From an uncultured beta proteobacterium (GTDB lineage: Bacteria > Pseudomonadota > Gammaproteobacteria > Burkholderiales > SG8-41), in assembly GCA_903893565.1 (NCBI GenBank), contig CAITMU010000057.1:1-51603 (forward strand): a stretch of 51,603 nt of DNA, in the 5' to 3' direction. A model generated the notes under the pieces. It saw only the letters and a list, made by a program, of their open reading frames with translations. It made no database searches and was not told the origin of the DNA. Below, one piece after another: positions 1-9,310 of this stretch (position 1 is its first letter; each line of letters opens with the position of its first letter). Made by a program: the position numbers and the translations under genes.

Positions 1-156
1 CGATAGAACTCGTTTGAAAGATTGATCCGCTTTTATAGTAAGAATAATTTTTTATTATTAAATGATGATAGCCGGCTAATTTTCTGGCTAGCAAGTTTGC
101 AAACTCTGTTTTTATTTCAGCAATAAATTTTTTATTTTTTTCCTTGTGGAGTTTTC
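1..156. other. AT-rich leader upstream of the MaoC-like gene
   Basis: This stretch has no coding potential that I can support. It is AT-rich and ends in a clear ribosome binding site, GGAG at 148-151, five bases before the ATG at 157. It presumably carries the promoter of the first gene cluster, but I could not pick a convincing -35/-10 pair. Confidence 0.4.
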
Positions 157-1365
157 ATGTCTGAACAAAATTCAATTCCTAAAATGGATTCACGTCCTCC
201 TGAAGCGCGCATTACTGATGAGTCGATTGCGGCTGCCAAGGAAATGGTTGGTACTATTTTGCGTCCTGAAGGTCCTTTCATTCAAGATGTAACCGTTGAC
301 ACGATCCGTACTTATTGCAATGGAATTGGTGATTTAAACCCTCTTTACCGTGATGCTGAGTATGGGCGTCGCAGTCGCTATGCTTCGATTATCGCGCACC
401 CCACTCTGCCAATGGCCTATGGATATATTGGACGCACCCGTTGGGGTTTTTCTGGGGTGCATGGATTTTTAGCGGGTAACGATTGGGAGTTTTTTCAAGC
501 TTGGCGTCCCGGTCAGCGTATGAATTGCATTGAGCGCGTTGTCGGCGTTGAAGAAAAGACAAGTAAACTCTCCGGCCGTATGGTGCTCCAGTACACAGAA
601 GCGCTTTGGTTAAATCAGGATGACGAATTGATGGCGCGAACACTGGGTTGGTGTACGCGTCATGAACGTCGTGCCTCACGTGAATCGGGCAAACATACTG
701 GTGTTAAAACGCATTCCTATACTGTCGAAGAAATGGAGAAAATCGACGAGATGGTGCTCAATGAGCCCAATCGCATCCGTGGCACTAAAGTGCGTTACTG
801 GCAAGATGTAAAAGAGGGCGAAGAGATTGATTCCATCGTACGAGGCCCATTGACGGCAATGGATTTGAAAGGTTTTAACGTCGGTGTAGGACGCGGTTTG
901 ACCCATGGTCTTGTGCTTCAAAATGCGAAACGTCATCCGGGTCATTACTTCAGAAATCCTGAGGCCGGTGGTGGTATTGAATACACAGGGATTGGACATT
1001 TGCGGGCTTCTCAAGCCGGCACGGTGGGTGTGCCTTCTGCCTACGATTATGGTCCCGGTCGTGTAAGTTGGCTCACGACACTGGTCAGTAACTGGATGGG
1101 AGATTCAGCCTTTCTTAAACGACTCAGAGGGGAGCTAAGACGCTTTAATATCGTTGGCGATACCATGTGGCTAAAAGGTAAAGTGGCCAAAAAGTATGTC
1201 AAGGATGGTTATGCTCTGGTGGACTTGGAAATTTGGGCTGAAAATCAACGTGGTGAGCTTACTGCGCCGGGATTGGCGACGGTGATGCTGCCTTCCAAGG
1301 ATCTGACGCATAAGCCTGTTGTCGATGGTTCGAAACTTGATCTCGAATTGCCGATAGTGAGGTAA
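157..1365 (+). CDS. MaoC-like acyl dehydratase, double hot-dog
   Basis: This 402-residue protein probably hydrates or dehydrates an enoyl-CoA/3-hydroxyacyl-CoA-type thioester in the cytoplasm. The N-terminal half (about residues 45-165) has the pattern of FAS1-like/MaoC dehydratase domains: an N-P-L-Y-R-D segment, then a H-P-T-L-P loop, then a W-E-F-F-Q-A-W-R-P-G-Q strand. A second hot-dog-like half follows (about 210-400), as in two-domain MaoC proteins. The ATG at 157 is supported by GGAG at 148-151. It lies 6 bp upstream of a family III CoA-transferase gene, so it is most likely the hydratase of a CoA-thioester pathway shared with the next two transferases. The family is well supported; the substrate is unknown. 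Confidence 0.82.
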   Translation: MSEQNSIPKMDSRPPEARITDESIAAAKEMVGTILRPEGPFIQDVTVDTIRTYCNGIGDLNPLYRDAEYGRRSRYASIIAHPTLPMAYGYIGRTRWGFSGVHGFLAGNDWEFFQAWRPGQRMNCIERVVGVEEKTSKLSGRMVLQYTEALWLNQDDELMARTLGWCTRHERRASRESGKHTGVKTHSYTVEEMEKIDEMVLNEPNRIRGTKVRYWQDVKEGEEIDSIVRGPLTAMDLKGFNVGVGRGLTHGLVLQNAKRHPGHYFRNPEAGGGIEYTGIGHLRASQAGTVGVPSAYDYGPGRVSWLTTLVSNWMGDSAFLKRLRGELRRFNIVGDTMWLKGKVAKKYVKDGYALVDLEIWAENQRGELTAPGLATVMLPSKDLTHKPVVDGSKLDLELPIVR

Positions 1366-1371
1366 TCGCTT

Positions 1372-2577
1372 ATGAAGGATACTCCCCCGTTAGATGGTGT
1401 TGTCGTTATTGAAAATGCCAAAGGTGTGGCCGCCTCTTATGCAGGCAGGATGCTTGCTCTAATGGGGGCAACGGTGATTAAAGTTGAATTGCCTGGCACA
1501 GGTGATCCGCTTCGCCAAGCCGCTCCCGCCTTACATGCTGATTTGCAAGCGGATGCTTTATTTGCTTATTTGAATGTGAATAAATCCAGTGTTACCTTGG
1601 ATTTAACCCAATCCGAAGGGCAAAAGTTATTAAAAGAGTTGTTAGCCCGCGCCACCATTTTTATTGATGACACGTATCCAGATATTCGTCATCATCAGAC
1701 TCTGACGCCTGAATCGATTTGTGCGCTTTTCCCTAAACTGATTTATGTGTCGGTGCTGCCTTTTGGCGCATTGGGGGAGCACAGCCAATACCGAGGCTAT
1801 GAGATCAATGCTTTTCACTCGGGTGGGGAAGGCTACCTAATGCCCAACGGACTCGCCTTAGAGATGTTTCCTGAAAGACCACCGGTTAAGATTTACGGAC
1901 ACTTTGCCGAATTTAACGGGGGTGTATCAGCAGTTTGTGCCACCTTCGCAGCCCTCATGGTGCATGATGAGGTGGGAGGCCAATGGGTGGATATTTCTGT
2001 GCAAGATGCTAACGTTGCAGTGGGTTGCTTTAATTTGCAACAACTGGGTGAAGGCACACTTGAACATCGCCACGAAAGGTCATTTAAATATGGTGGGGTT
2101 TTGGAGTGCTCGGACGGCTTTGCAGAAAATCTGACCCTAGAGCAACATCAGTGGGAAGGGTTGGTTACATTGATGGGTGAGCCTGCCTGGGCGATGGATG
2201 AAGCGCTCAAGGATCCTTTGGAAAGAAGTCGTCAAGGCAAAAAAATTAATGATCACTTACGCGCTTGGGCTAAGACGCAAAAGGTGCAGGATTTGGTTGA
2301 AAAGGGTCAAGCGTTAAAAATTCCTTTTGCCAAATATGCCGAGCCTGCTGATATTTTTGCTTCCGAACAGACGCAAGCCAGACACATGTTTTCCGATATT
2401 GATTTTCCCGGCCTAGGTAAGGTTGCGATGCTTACCGCACCTTTGCAATTTTCCTTACCCAGCACATTAAATAGTTGCCCCAATACTCCGGGTGCAGATA
2501 ATCAACGTATTTTGGGTCAGTGGTTGCAGCACAAGGAGACCGACTTGCAGCGCTGGTTAACGCAGGGGGTGGTATGA
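1372..2577 (+). CDS. Family III CoA-transferase (CaiB/BaiF), Glu variant
   Basis: This 401-residue protein belongs to the CaiB/BaiF (formyl-CoA transferase) family, which moves CoA between carboxylic acids through an aspartyl-CoA thioester. The N-terminal fold is clear (YAGRMLALMGATVIKVE at about 23-39, and NKSSVTLDL at about 70-78). At the place of the catalytic Asp it has Glu180 (codon 1909-1911, GAA; local G-H-F-A-E-F-N-G-G), whereas both neighbouring paralogs keep Asp. It may therefore be a non-catalytic partner or use a modified chemistry; this is inference from my alignment by eye. The start has GAGG at 1359-1362. Its TGA overlaps the ATG of the next gene (ATGA), so the two are translationally coupled. 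Confidence 0.85.
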   Translation: MKDTPPLDGVVVIENAKGVAASYAGRMLALMGATVIKVELPGTGDPLRQAAPALHADLQADALFAYLNVNKSSVTLDLTQSEGQKLLKELLARATIFIDDTYPDIRHHQTLTPESICALFPKLIYVSVLPFGALGEHSQYRGYEINAFHSGGEGYLMPNGLALEMFPERPPVKIYGHFAEFNGGVSAVCATFAALMVHDEVGGQWVDISVQDANVAVGCFNLQQLGEGTLEHRHERSFKYGGVLECSDGFAENLTLEQHQWEGLVTLMGEPAWAMDEALKDPLERSRQGKKINDHLRAWAKTQKVQDLVEKGQALKIPFAKYAEPADIFASEQTQARHMFSDIDFPGLGKVAMLTAPLQFSLPSTLNSCPNTPGADNQRILGQWLQHKETDLQRWLTQGVV

Positions 2578-3785
2578 AAGCATTCAATCCGACTAAACCC
2601 CTCAAGGGCATTCGCATTGCCGATTTTACTGTGCATGCAGCGGGCCCTTTTTCTACTCACCTCATGTCAATGCTTGGGGCTGAGTGCATCAAAATTGAAT
2701 CCTCAAAGCGGCTCGACGTATTTCGTAAACCGCACCCAGTGTATGGACGCATGACGGCCGCTAGTTTTGCACAAGTGGCCGCTAACAAAAAATCGATTCA
2801 AATTAATTTAAAAGACCCCAAAGGTTTGGAGCTTGCCAAACGGGTCATCAGTATTTCGGATGTTATGTGTGAATCATTTCGTCCCGGTGTGATGGAAAGA
2901 TTGGGCTTAGGCTACGAAGTGCTAAAGAAGATCAAACCGGATATTGTGATGCTCTCGATTTCAGCGCAGGGGCAAACGGGTCCCGAACGTACCTATGCCG
3001 GATATGCCCCTTTGTTTGGAGCCACCGGTGGGGTGGGAACGTTAACGGGTTACCAGGATGGCCCACCGGTAGAAGTGCGTCACGTGATGGATCACAGTTC
3101 GGGGTTTAATGCTGCGATGGCGACTTTAGCCGCTTTGTATCGAAGAAAACGCACCGGCGTGGGCGCTCATGTGGATGTTTCAGCCAGAGAGGTTGCGACC
3201 TCTTTTATCGGTCAAGCGCTGTTCCAGTATTCGGCCACCGGTGAAAGTGTTCATCGTCAGGGTAATGATATGCCCCCTCATGCGCCTAATAATGTCTACC
3301 CTTGTTTAGGTCTAGATAAGTGGGTTTCTATCTCTGTGGCCAGTGACAAAGAGTGGCAAAATTTAGCTAAAAAGATGGGTGACGAACAACTACTCACCCA
3401 TGCCCACTTTACGCATGCTGCATCGCGTTGGGAGCACCGTCACGATATGGATCTGAGGATTGCTTCGTGGACTAGAAAGCATACTCGAGAGGAAGTCACC
3501 GCACTTTTGCAATCGGTCGGGGTTGCGGCATTTCCTTCCTATAACGCTCAAGATATTGCTGATGACTCCCATATGAGGCAACGCGGATCAGTTTGTGATT
3601 TGAGTAGTTCGGAGGGTGAAACCCGTCGGGTTGTCGGACCACCTTGGCTTTTTTCACGCACCCCGGCAAGTCTTGATACGTGGACCCCTAAGATGGGGGA
3701 GCATAATCATTATATATTTGGTGAATTGTTGGGTATGAGTGAGACTGAGATCAATCAATTGATAGAGCAAAAGGTGATTGATTAA
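2574..3785 (+). CDS. Family III CoA-transferase (CaiB/BaiF)
   Basis: This 403-residue CaiB/BaiF-family CoA-transferase starts at the ATG at 2574 that overlaps the upstream stop (ATGA). The frame is open further upstream, but that part lies inside the previous gene, and a G-rich ribosome binding site (2563-2568) precedes this ATG. The presumed catalytic residue is Asp173 in V-M-D-H-S-S-G. Family landmarks SFRPGVMERLGLGYE (about 101-115) and AQGQTGPE (about 131-138) are intact. It is tightly coupled to the Glu-variant paralog, so the pair could form a hetero-oligomer. Family III transferases are interlocked dimers, which makes a mixed complex plausible but unproven. The acid substrates are unknown. 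Confidence 0.87.
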   Translation: MKAFNPTKPLKGIRIADFTVHAAGPFSTHLMSMLGAECIKIESSKRLDVFRKPHPVYGRMTAASFAQVAANKKSIQINLKDPKGLELAKRVISISDVMCESFRPGVMERLGLGYEVLKKIKPDIVMLSISAQGQTGPERTYAGYAPLFGATGGVGTLTGYQDGPPVEVRHVMDHSSGFNAAMATLAALYRRKRTGVGAHVDVSAREVATSFIGQALFQYSATGESVHRQGNDMPPHAPNNVYPCLGLDKWVSISVASDKEWQNLAKKMGDEQLLTHAHFTHAASRWEHRHDMDLRIASWTRKHTREEVTALLQSVGVAAFPSYNAQDIADDSHMRQRGSVCDLSSSEGETRRVVGPPWLFSRTPASLDTWTPKMGEHNHYIFGELLGMSETEINQLIEQKVID

Positions 3786-3879
3786 TTCGGGGGGGGTGAT
3801 TGTTGATGGATGGTTCAATACACTGTGCTTGTATTTTTAATGATGTGGTTGGTATCCAATACGAAGTAGGGGAATAGCA

Positions 3880-5109
3880 TTGACCTCGGTATTAGCTGGA
3901 AAATGTGTGATCGAACTAGGCACGATGATTGCCGCCCCCTTTGCGGGTCATTTGCTGTCCCAGTTGGGGGCAGATGTCATTAAGGTTGAACCGCCCATCG
4001 GTGATAGTACCCGACAGATGATGCGGGGAGGGCCCAGTGGGACCTTTATTGCCTATAGTCGAGGTAAACGCAGTGTTTGCATTGATCTTAAAACCCCAGA
4101 AGGTCAATCTGTGTTGCAAAAGTTGATCGCTAAGGCTGATATTGTTATACATAATTTAGCGCCATTAGCCGCACAGCGTTTGAATCTAACTTTTGATGAT
4201 TGTGATCGTTTAAATCCTCATATTATCCATTGTCACATCAGTGGTTATGGCGCCGGTCCACGGGAAAGTGAATTAGCCTCTAACCCCGTGATCGAGGCCA
4301 ATACGGGTGTCATGTATAGCAACCGAGTCGAAGGTCGCCCGACGAGGTTAGGGCCTTCTTATCATGATCAGTTCTCGGGTTGTTATGCCGTGATTGGGAT
4401 TCTTGCGGCTTTAGGGGCTAAAAATCCAGATCGATTGACTCGGAAAGTAGAACTCGGGTTGTATGAAACGGGTTTACATGTCGCGGCACGAGACTTAGTC
4501 GGCGCGCAGCTTAAAACGCAATTAGGAGTCAAGTCTCGCCCCAATTCTGGGGGGGAGTTTAGTATGCCAGGCTACGGGGCTTATGAGACCGCAGATGGAA
4601 GATGGATTTTTATTCTGATGTTAACCGATACGCACTGGCAAAAATTCTGTGTTGCCTTAGCCATCCATGAGGGGCAAGATGCAGAGCTAGCCACAATGCG
4701 ACAGCGAAAGTTACAACGCCCCAGAGTAGAAAATATCGTCAAAAGTGCAGTCAAAGCCGTCGATTATCACGCGCTTTCTGAGTGTTTGTATCGGGCTGGA
4801 GTGGGTTGTACAGAAGTCACTTCTACCGAGACCACATTAAACGACCCGCAGGCGCAGGTGCCCGGTAAATTAGCCCAACTGCCTTTCGGGGGGTTAGAGT
4901 TTAATTTGCCCAATATGCCACTGCCCAATCAGTTAGCCATCGATGAGGATGAGCGCTCACCGCCTTTGCTAGGTGAGCACACCGTTGAAGTGCTTCAAAA
5001 AATTGGTTTTACTTCCTTAGAATGCACTCAATTAATCGAGCAGCAAGTGGTGTGTATTCCCCAGAAGCCAGCAACCCGCGACGCGCTCTGGGCTCCAGTA
5101 AAAAAATAA
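3880..5109 (+). CDS. Family III CoA-transferase (CaiB/BaiF), third copy
   Basis: This 409-residue CaiB/BaiF-family CoA-transferase has a canonical N-terminus (FAGHLLSQLGADVIKVEPP, about 21-39) and presumed catalytic Asp163 in Y-H-D-Q-F-S-G. The chosen start is TTG at 3880, preceded by AGGGGA at 3868-3873 with a 6-base gap. There is no in-frame ATG before the conserved N-terminus, so a rare start codon is likely. It sits 94 bp after the previous transferase; that gap contains a run of eight G at 3789-3796. A Bug receptor follows after 51 bp, suggesting that the imported acid is the one activated with CoA here. Confidence 0.86.
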   Translation: MTSVLAGKCVIELGTMIAAPFAGHLLSQLGADVIKVEPPIGDSTRQMMRGGPSGTFIAYSRGKRSVCIDLKTPEGQSVLQKLIAKADIVIHNLAPLAAQRLNLTFDDCDRLNPHIIHCHISGYGAGPRESELASNPVIEANTGVMYSNRVEGRPTRLGPSYHDQFSGCYAVIGILAALGAKNPDRLTRKVELGLYETGLHVAARDLVGAQLKTQLGVKSRPNSGGEFSMPGYGAYETADGRWIFILMLTDTHWQKFCVALAIHEGQDAELATMRQRKLQRPRVENIVKSAVKAVDYHALSECLYRAGVGCTEVTSTETTLNDPQAQVPGKLAQLPFGGLEFNLPNMPLPNQLAIDEDERSPPLLGEHTVEVLQKIGFTSLECTQLIEQQVVCIPQKPATRDALWAPVKK

Positions 5110-5160
5110 CAAAACAAAATATTCTAAGATTAATTTTTTTAATTTAAGGGGTCAGTCTCT

Positions 5161-6123
5161 GTGATTCAAATGATAAAGCTTCTGAGCATTTTATTTCTGA
5201 CAATAGGCTTATCATTGGCTCAAAGCTATCCGAGTCGAGTCGTGCGTTTTGTCTCGCCCTACGCGCCTGGTGGTGGAACGGATATTCTGGCCCGTGCCCT
5301 CGCGCAGAAATTAACCGAAAGTTTTGGGCAATCTTTTATTGTTGAAAACCGAGCCGGGGGTGGTGGTATTTTGGGTATCGATAGTGTGGCTAAGTCAGCA
5401 CCCGATGGTTATACTATTTTGATGGGGTCTAAAGGTCCTCTGACGATGAATCCTGCCCTCCATAGCAAGATTCCCTACGACACTTTACGCGATTTGGCTG
5501 CGATTTCCCTCATTGGCAGTGTGCCCTCCGTATTGGCGGTTCATCCTTCGCTTCCCGTCAAGACGGTCAAAGATCTTATTCAATTGGCAAAATCACATCC
5601 GAATGAATTGTCATTTTCTTCCTCTGGTACCGGCGGTACAGGCCATCTGACAGGAGAGCTTTTTTCTTCACTGGCAGAGGTTAAATTGGTGCATGTGCCC
5701 TATCGGGGTACGAGCCCGGCCACGATTGCGGTGTTAAGTGGCGAGGTCTCCTTTGGTTTTGGTAATTTGATTTCCCTTATGCCCCATTTAAAAAACCGTC
5801 AATTACGGGCCATCGCTGTCACGAGTTCAAAGCGTATTGGTTCCGTACCTCAGTTGCCTACCATGGCTGAGGCCGGTGTTAGTGGATATGAGTATGTTAC
5901 TTGGTATGGGGTGTTATCGGCGGCTGGGACACCGAAGGAGATCATTGCAAAATTAAGTAGCGAATTGGGTAAAATTTCTCGTAGCAATGATATCCGTGAC
6001 CGATTAAAAAATGAAGGGGGGGAATCAATCGGTAGTACCCCAGAGGAGTTTTCCAATTACATTAAAGTCGAGCTGATTAATTCAGCCAAATTGGTCAAAA
6101 TTGCGAATTTACATGCCGACTAG
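5161..6123 (+). CDS. Bug/TctC-type periplasmic receptor 1
   Basis: This 320-residue solute receptor of the tripartite tricarboxylate transporter (TTT) family would capture a carboxylate in the periplasm. The signal peptide is residues 1-20 (cleavage near SLA|Q). The two family ligand loops are textbook: SPYAPGGGTD near residue 32-41 and SSSGTGGTGHL near 155. The GTG start at 5161 is favoured over the ATG at 5170 because TAAGGGG at 5145-5151 has proper spacing only to the former. It follows the CoA-transferases and precedes an isochorismatase-fold hydrolase. No TctA/TctB genes accompany it. Ligand not predictable. Confidence 0.9.
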   Translation: MIQMIKLLSILFLTIGLSLAQSYPSRVVRFVSPYAPGGGTDILARALAQKLTESFGQSFIVENRAGGGGILGIDSVAKSAPDGYTILMGSKGPLTMNPALHSKIPYDTLRDLAAISLIGSVPSVLAVHPSLPVKTVKDLIQLAKSHPNELSFSSSGTGGTGHLTGELFSSLAEVKLVHVPYRGTSPATIAVLSGEVSFGFGNLISLMPHLKNRQLRAIAVTSSKRIGSVPQLPTMAEAGVSGYEYVTWYGVLSAAGTPKEIIAKLSSELGKISRSNDIRDRLKNEGGESIGSTPEEFSNYIKVELINSAKLVKIANLHAD

Positions 6124-6240
6124 TTTTTGAGTGAGTGGGGCAGTGAGGACAAAGGTGGCCATCACAGCGGCCATGACTTAAAAAAGTAGCGGTTATTTTA
6201 ATCATTTTTTAGCGCATAAATTTTCATTAGGATTAAAGTG

Positions 6241-6822
6241 ATGGCAGATTTAATGATTGATACTAATCACACCGCCTTACTCATTGGGGATTATTATGCC
6301 GAGGTGATGGCGACATTGCCGCATGCGGCGAGTCGACAATGTTTGGAAAAGACCGTTTTGTTGCGAGATAAAGTAAGAGCCGCAGGTATGTTGGTTTGTT
6401 ATACCGCTACCGTATTTAGGCCTGGTTACTTAGAGATTCATGAGCGCAATAAACTTTTCTCCTCTCGGAAAAAAAGCCCTCAAGCAGCGGTTGGTAATCC
6501 TGTCGATCTTATTCATCCCTTGGTCAAGCCTGCGGACCACGAGCCTGTGATTGGGAAGCATCGAGTGAATGCTTTTTTTGGGACCGACTTATCGATTGTT
6601 CTGGGTGCCCATGATATTCATACGCTGATTCTTTTGGGGTTTGCCACCAGTGGTGTCGTATTGTCTACCGTGCGTTATGCTTCGGATGCCGATTATCGGG
6701 TAATAGTGGTTGAAGACTGCTGTGCCGATCGCCAAGCCTCGGTGCACGATTTTTTATGCCAACACATTTTTCCCTTTCAGGCCGATGTTGTTCAGTCGAC
6801 TGAAATTATTAAAGCCATTTAA
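6241..6822 (+). CDS. Isochorismatase-fold hydrolase lacking the usual Cys
   Basis: This 193-residue protein is of the isochorismatase/cysteine-hydrolase fold. The catalytic-triad Asp is Asp17 (L-L-I-G-D-Y-Y) and the Lys is Lys106 (G-K-H-R-V-N-A-F-F-G-T-D). At the nucleophile position, where amidases of the family have Cys in G-x-x-T-x-x-C-V, it has Val139 in GFATSGVVLST. The SGVVLST form recurs in a well-populated branch of the family, so this is a subtype and not damage; its reaction is uncertain and it is unlikely to be a Cys-dependent amidase. ATG 6241 is chosen over GTG 6238 because AGGA at 6229-6232 is spaced 8 bases from it. Neighbours are a Bug receptor and MmgE/PrpD. Confidence 0.8.
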   Translation: MADLMIDTNHTALLIGDYYAEVMATLPHAASRQCLEKTVLLRDKVRAAGMLVCYTATVFRPGYLEIHERNKLFSSRKKSPQAAVGNPVDLIHPLVKPADHEPVIGKHRVNAFFGTDLSIVLGAHDIHTLILLGFATSGVVLSTVRYASDADYRVIVVEDCCADRQASVHDFLCQHIFPFQADVVQSTEIIKAI

Positions 6823-6864
6823 CGTTTTCTTGATTTCTAACATTTAATCTACTGAGGTAAAAAG

Positions 6865-8244
6865 ATGACTATTGCTGACCAATTAGCCAAAAATATTGTC
6901 GCTATGAAATACGAGGATTTACCTGCTGAGGCAGTCAAGTGGGCTAAAATCTCTTTCATCGATACGATGGGCTGTGCCTTGGCGGGTATAGACGAGCCTT
7001 GTTCTAAAATTTCAAGAAAAGTCTTAACCACCGGGCAGCGTGGTGGAGAGAGTCTAGTGTGGGGTACGGGTATTCGTACTTCAGCCCTTGAGGCCGCAGC
7101 GATTAACGGTACAACTGCCCACGCCCTCGATTACGATGATTGCAATAACGCCTTAGCAGGTCACCCCTCAGCCGTTTTACTACCCGCAGCTATGGCTATT
7201 GGGGAACAATTGGGGGCAACAGGTCAGGATGTGATCTTGGCCTATGTCACCGGTTTTGAGACGCAAGGTAAAGTGGCCCATGCGGTGCATTTACACCATT
7301 ACGAAAAAGGCTGGCATCCTACGGCCACGCTAGGTATTTTTGGTGCCGCTGCGGCTAGTGCTAAATTACTCAAATTGGATGCTTCTCAAACCTCGATGGC
7401 CTTAGCCATTGCCGCTTCACTGTCTTCGGGAATTAAAGCCAACTTTGGGACTATGACTAAACCCTTGCACGCGGGGGAGTGTACGCGAAACGGTTTATAC
7501 GCCGCTTTATTGGCAAAAGAGGGATTTACTGGTAGCCACGAAGTTTTTGAGCATAAACATGGATTTTTTGAAGTCTATAACGGAGCCGGCAATTATGATG
7601 CAGCCAAGCCTTTAGCTAACTGGGCTAATCCGCTAGAGGTCTTAAGTCCTGGTGTTGGTCTAAAGCAGTATCCTTGTTGTGGCAGTACACACTCAGCCAT
7701 TGACGCTATGTTAATTCTTCGGGAGCGCCATCAGTTGACCCCCGATAATGTCGCTCATATCGAATCCATTACCCATGATCGTGCTTTAGCACACACGGAT
7801 CGTCCCGATCCGCAAAGTGTATTAGATGCCAAGTTTAGCGTGCAGTATTGCGTGGCTCGTGCCTTGATGCACGGTGAAGTGGTGTTCGATCATTTTCAAG
7901 GTAAAACTTACGAAGATGTTGAAGTTAAAAAATTATTAAAGAAAATTGTGGCAAGACCCCATGACTATCAACCTAAAGGGATGTACGAACATTTTCAAGG
8001 CGAAGTAGTCGTGACCACTACCGATGGAAAACGTTTTTCAGCTCGGGTGGATCAGCCCTTACGAGGCCCTAAAAATGCGACCCCTCCGGATCGCTTGGAA
8101 CAAAAATTTAATGATTGCGCGCTTCGCGCTCTTACTCCTAGCAAGATCATGAATGTCTACGAGGCGTTGAATCGATTTGAGAGCCTAGCTAATGTTTGTG
8201 AGATGACGAAATTGATCGCTGACTCGTCTTTATTAAAACAGTAA
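6865..8244 (+). CDS. MmgE/PrpD family protein 1
   Basis: This 459-residue MmgE/PrpD-family protein belongs to a family that includes 2-methylcitrate dehydratase, aconitate decarboxylase and iminodisuccinate epimerase, enzymes acting on di- and tricarboxylates. Family motifs visible are AHALDYDDCNNALAGHPSA (about 89-107) and LKQYPCCGSTH (about 267-277), which holds the Lys/Tyr/His region of the active site. GAGG at about 6853 precedes the ATG. A Bug receptor follows after about 30 bp. The family covers several chemistries, so I would not call it 2-methylcitrate dehydratase: no prpB/prpC partners are adjacent. Confidence 0.87.
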   Translation: MTIADQLAKNIVAMKYEDLPAEAVKWAKISFIDTMGCALAGIDEPCSKISRKVLTTGQRGGESLVWGTGIRTSALEAAAINGTTAHALDYDDCNNALAGHPSAVLLPAAMAIGEQLGATGQDVILAYVTGFETQGKVAHAVHLHHYEKGWHPTATLGIFGAAAASAKLLKLDASQTSMALAIAASLSSGIKANFGTMTKPLHAGECTRNGLYAALLAKEGFTGSHEVFEHKHGFFEVYNGAGNYDAAKPLANWANPLEVLSPGVGLKQYPCCGSTHSAIDAMLILRERHQLTPDNVAHIESITHDRALAHTDRPDPQSVLDAKFSVQYCVARALMHGEVVFDHFQGKTYEDVEVKKLLKKIVARPHDYQPKGMYEHFQGEVVVTTTDGKRFSARVDQPLRGPKNATPPDRLEQKFNDCALRALTPSKIMNVYEALNRFESLANVCEMTKLIADSSLLKQ

Positions 8245-8272
8245 TAACGTGTTGCAACTTAGGAAAAATAGG

Positions 8273-9238
8273 GTGCGCGTTTTATTCGTTTGCGTGAGTT
8301 TTATTTTTTTATGTTGTCGTGCTGAGGCGGCTGATATCCAGCCCTATCCCGCGCGCCCCGTACGATTAATCGTGCCCTATGCACCCGGCGGCGGGGCAGA
8401 TACCTTGGCTCGTTATGTGAGTCAGGCATTAGGGGAGTCTTTGTCGCAATCCTTTGTCATTGATAACCGAGGTGGGGGAGGAACCCTCCTTGGGTGTGAA
8501 TTGGCTGCGAAAGCGACTCCCGATGGTTATACGCTTTTGATGGTCGCCTCCACCCATGCGGTGATTTCTAGCCTGTATAAATCCTTGCCCTTTGATCCGA
8601 TAAGGGATTTTACGGCGATTGTAAGGGTGGCATCTGCTCCTAACATACTCGTTGTTCATCCGTCATTAGGAGTGGGCAGTATTAAAGAATTGGTGAAGCT
8701 TGGAAAAGGCAATCCTGCTGGTATTGTTTACGCCTCATCCGGTAATGGAGGGGGGAGTCATCTTGCGATGGAGCTTTTTCGTTCGATGGCTCATATCGAT
8801 CTGATCCACGTTCCATACAAAGGAACGGGGCCTGCCATGATTGATTTGCTGAGCGGTCAAGCGAAGATGATGTTTGGTGGGATGATCGGGACAGTTACTC
8901 ATACCCGATCCGGTCGACTGAAGACGATTGCGGTTTCTAGCGCTTCACGTTCCGCGCTCATGCCAGAGGTGCCTACGGTTGCTGAGTCCGGTTTTCCAGA
9001 TTATGAGGCCAGCACTTGGTATGGTCTCCTAGGGCCAGCGGCCATGCCGCCTAATAGGGTTCAGTTTCTAAATATGCAAGTCAGAGACCTATTAAAAGCA
9101 CCTAAATTACAGGCGAAAATTTTGGCCCAAGGGGCAGATCTTTCCGCTTCCTCTGCGGAGGATTTTTCAAGTTACATCAAGTCAGAGCAGATAAAGTGGG
9201 CTAAAGTGGTCAAAGATTCTGGAGCGAAACCGGAGTAA
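8273..9238 (+). CDS. Bug/TctC-type periplasmic receptor 2
   Basis: This 321-residue Bug receptor has a signal peptide ending near AEA|A and ligand loops VPYAPGGGADTLAR and ASSGNGGGSHLAMELF. The frame is open from a GTG at 8249, but AGGAAA at 8261-8266 fits the GTG at 8273, which I choose; the longer form would add eight residues to the signal peptide. It lies directly after MmgE/PrpD 1, so the receptor and that enzyme probably handle the same or related acid. Start confidence is moderate, family confidence high. Confidence 0.88.
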   Translation: MRVLFVCVSFIFLCCRAEAADIQPYPARPVRLIVPYAPGGGADTLARYVSQALGESLSQSFVIDNRGGGGTLLGCELAAKATPDGYTLLMVASTHAVISSLYKSLPFDPIRDFTAIVRVASAPNILVVHPSLGVGSIKELVKLGKGNPAGIVYASSGNGGGSHLAMELFRSMAHIDLIHVPYKGTGPAMIDLLSGQAKMMFGGMIGTVTHTRSGRLKTIAVSSASRSALMPEVPTVAESGFPDYEASTWYGLLGPAAMPPNRVQFLNMQVRDLLKAPKLQAKILAQGADLSASSAEDFSSYIKSEQIKWAKVVKDSGAKPE

Positions 9239-9310
9239 TTGAAATATTGATGAGATCCTATTTTTTTCGTAATCCGTCACCGCTATTTGACCGGTTGATT
9301 TAAACGCACA

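Noticed and set aside
2520..2573. Longer start for the second CoA-transferase
   Set aside because: It would lie inside the upstream gene; the ATG at 2574 has a ribosome binding site, an ATGA overlap and the conserved N-terminus right after it.
6865..8244. Naming this gene prpD (2-methylcitrate dehydratase)
   Set aside because: There are three divergent copies and no methylcitrate synthase nearby; the family includes several other reactions.
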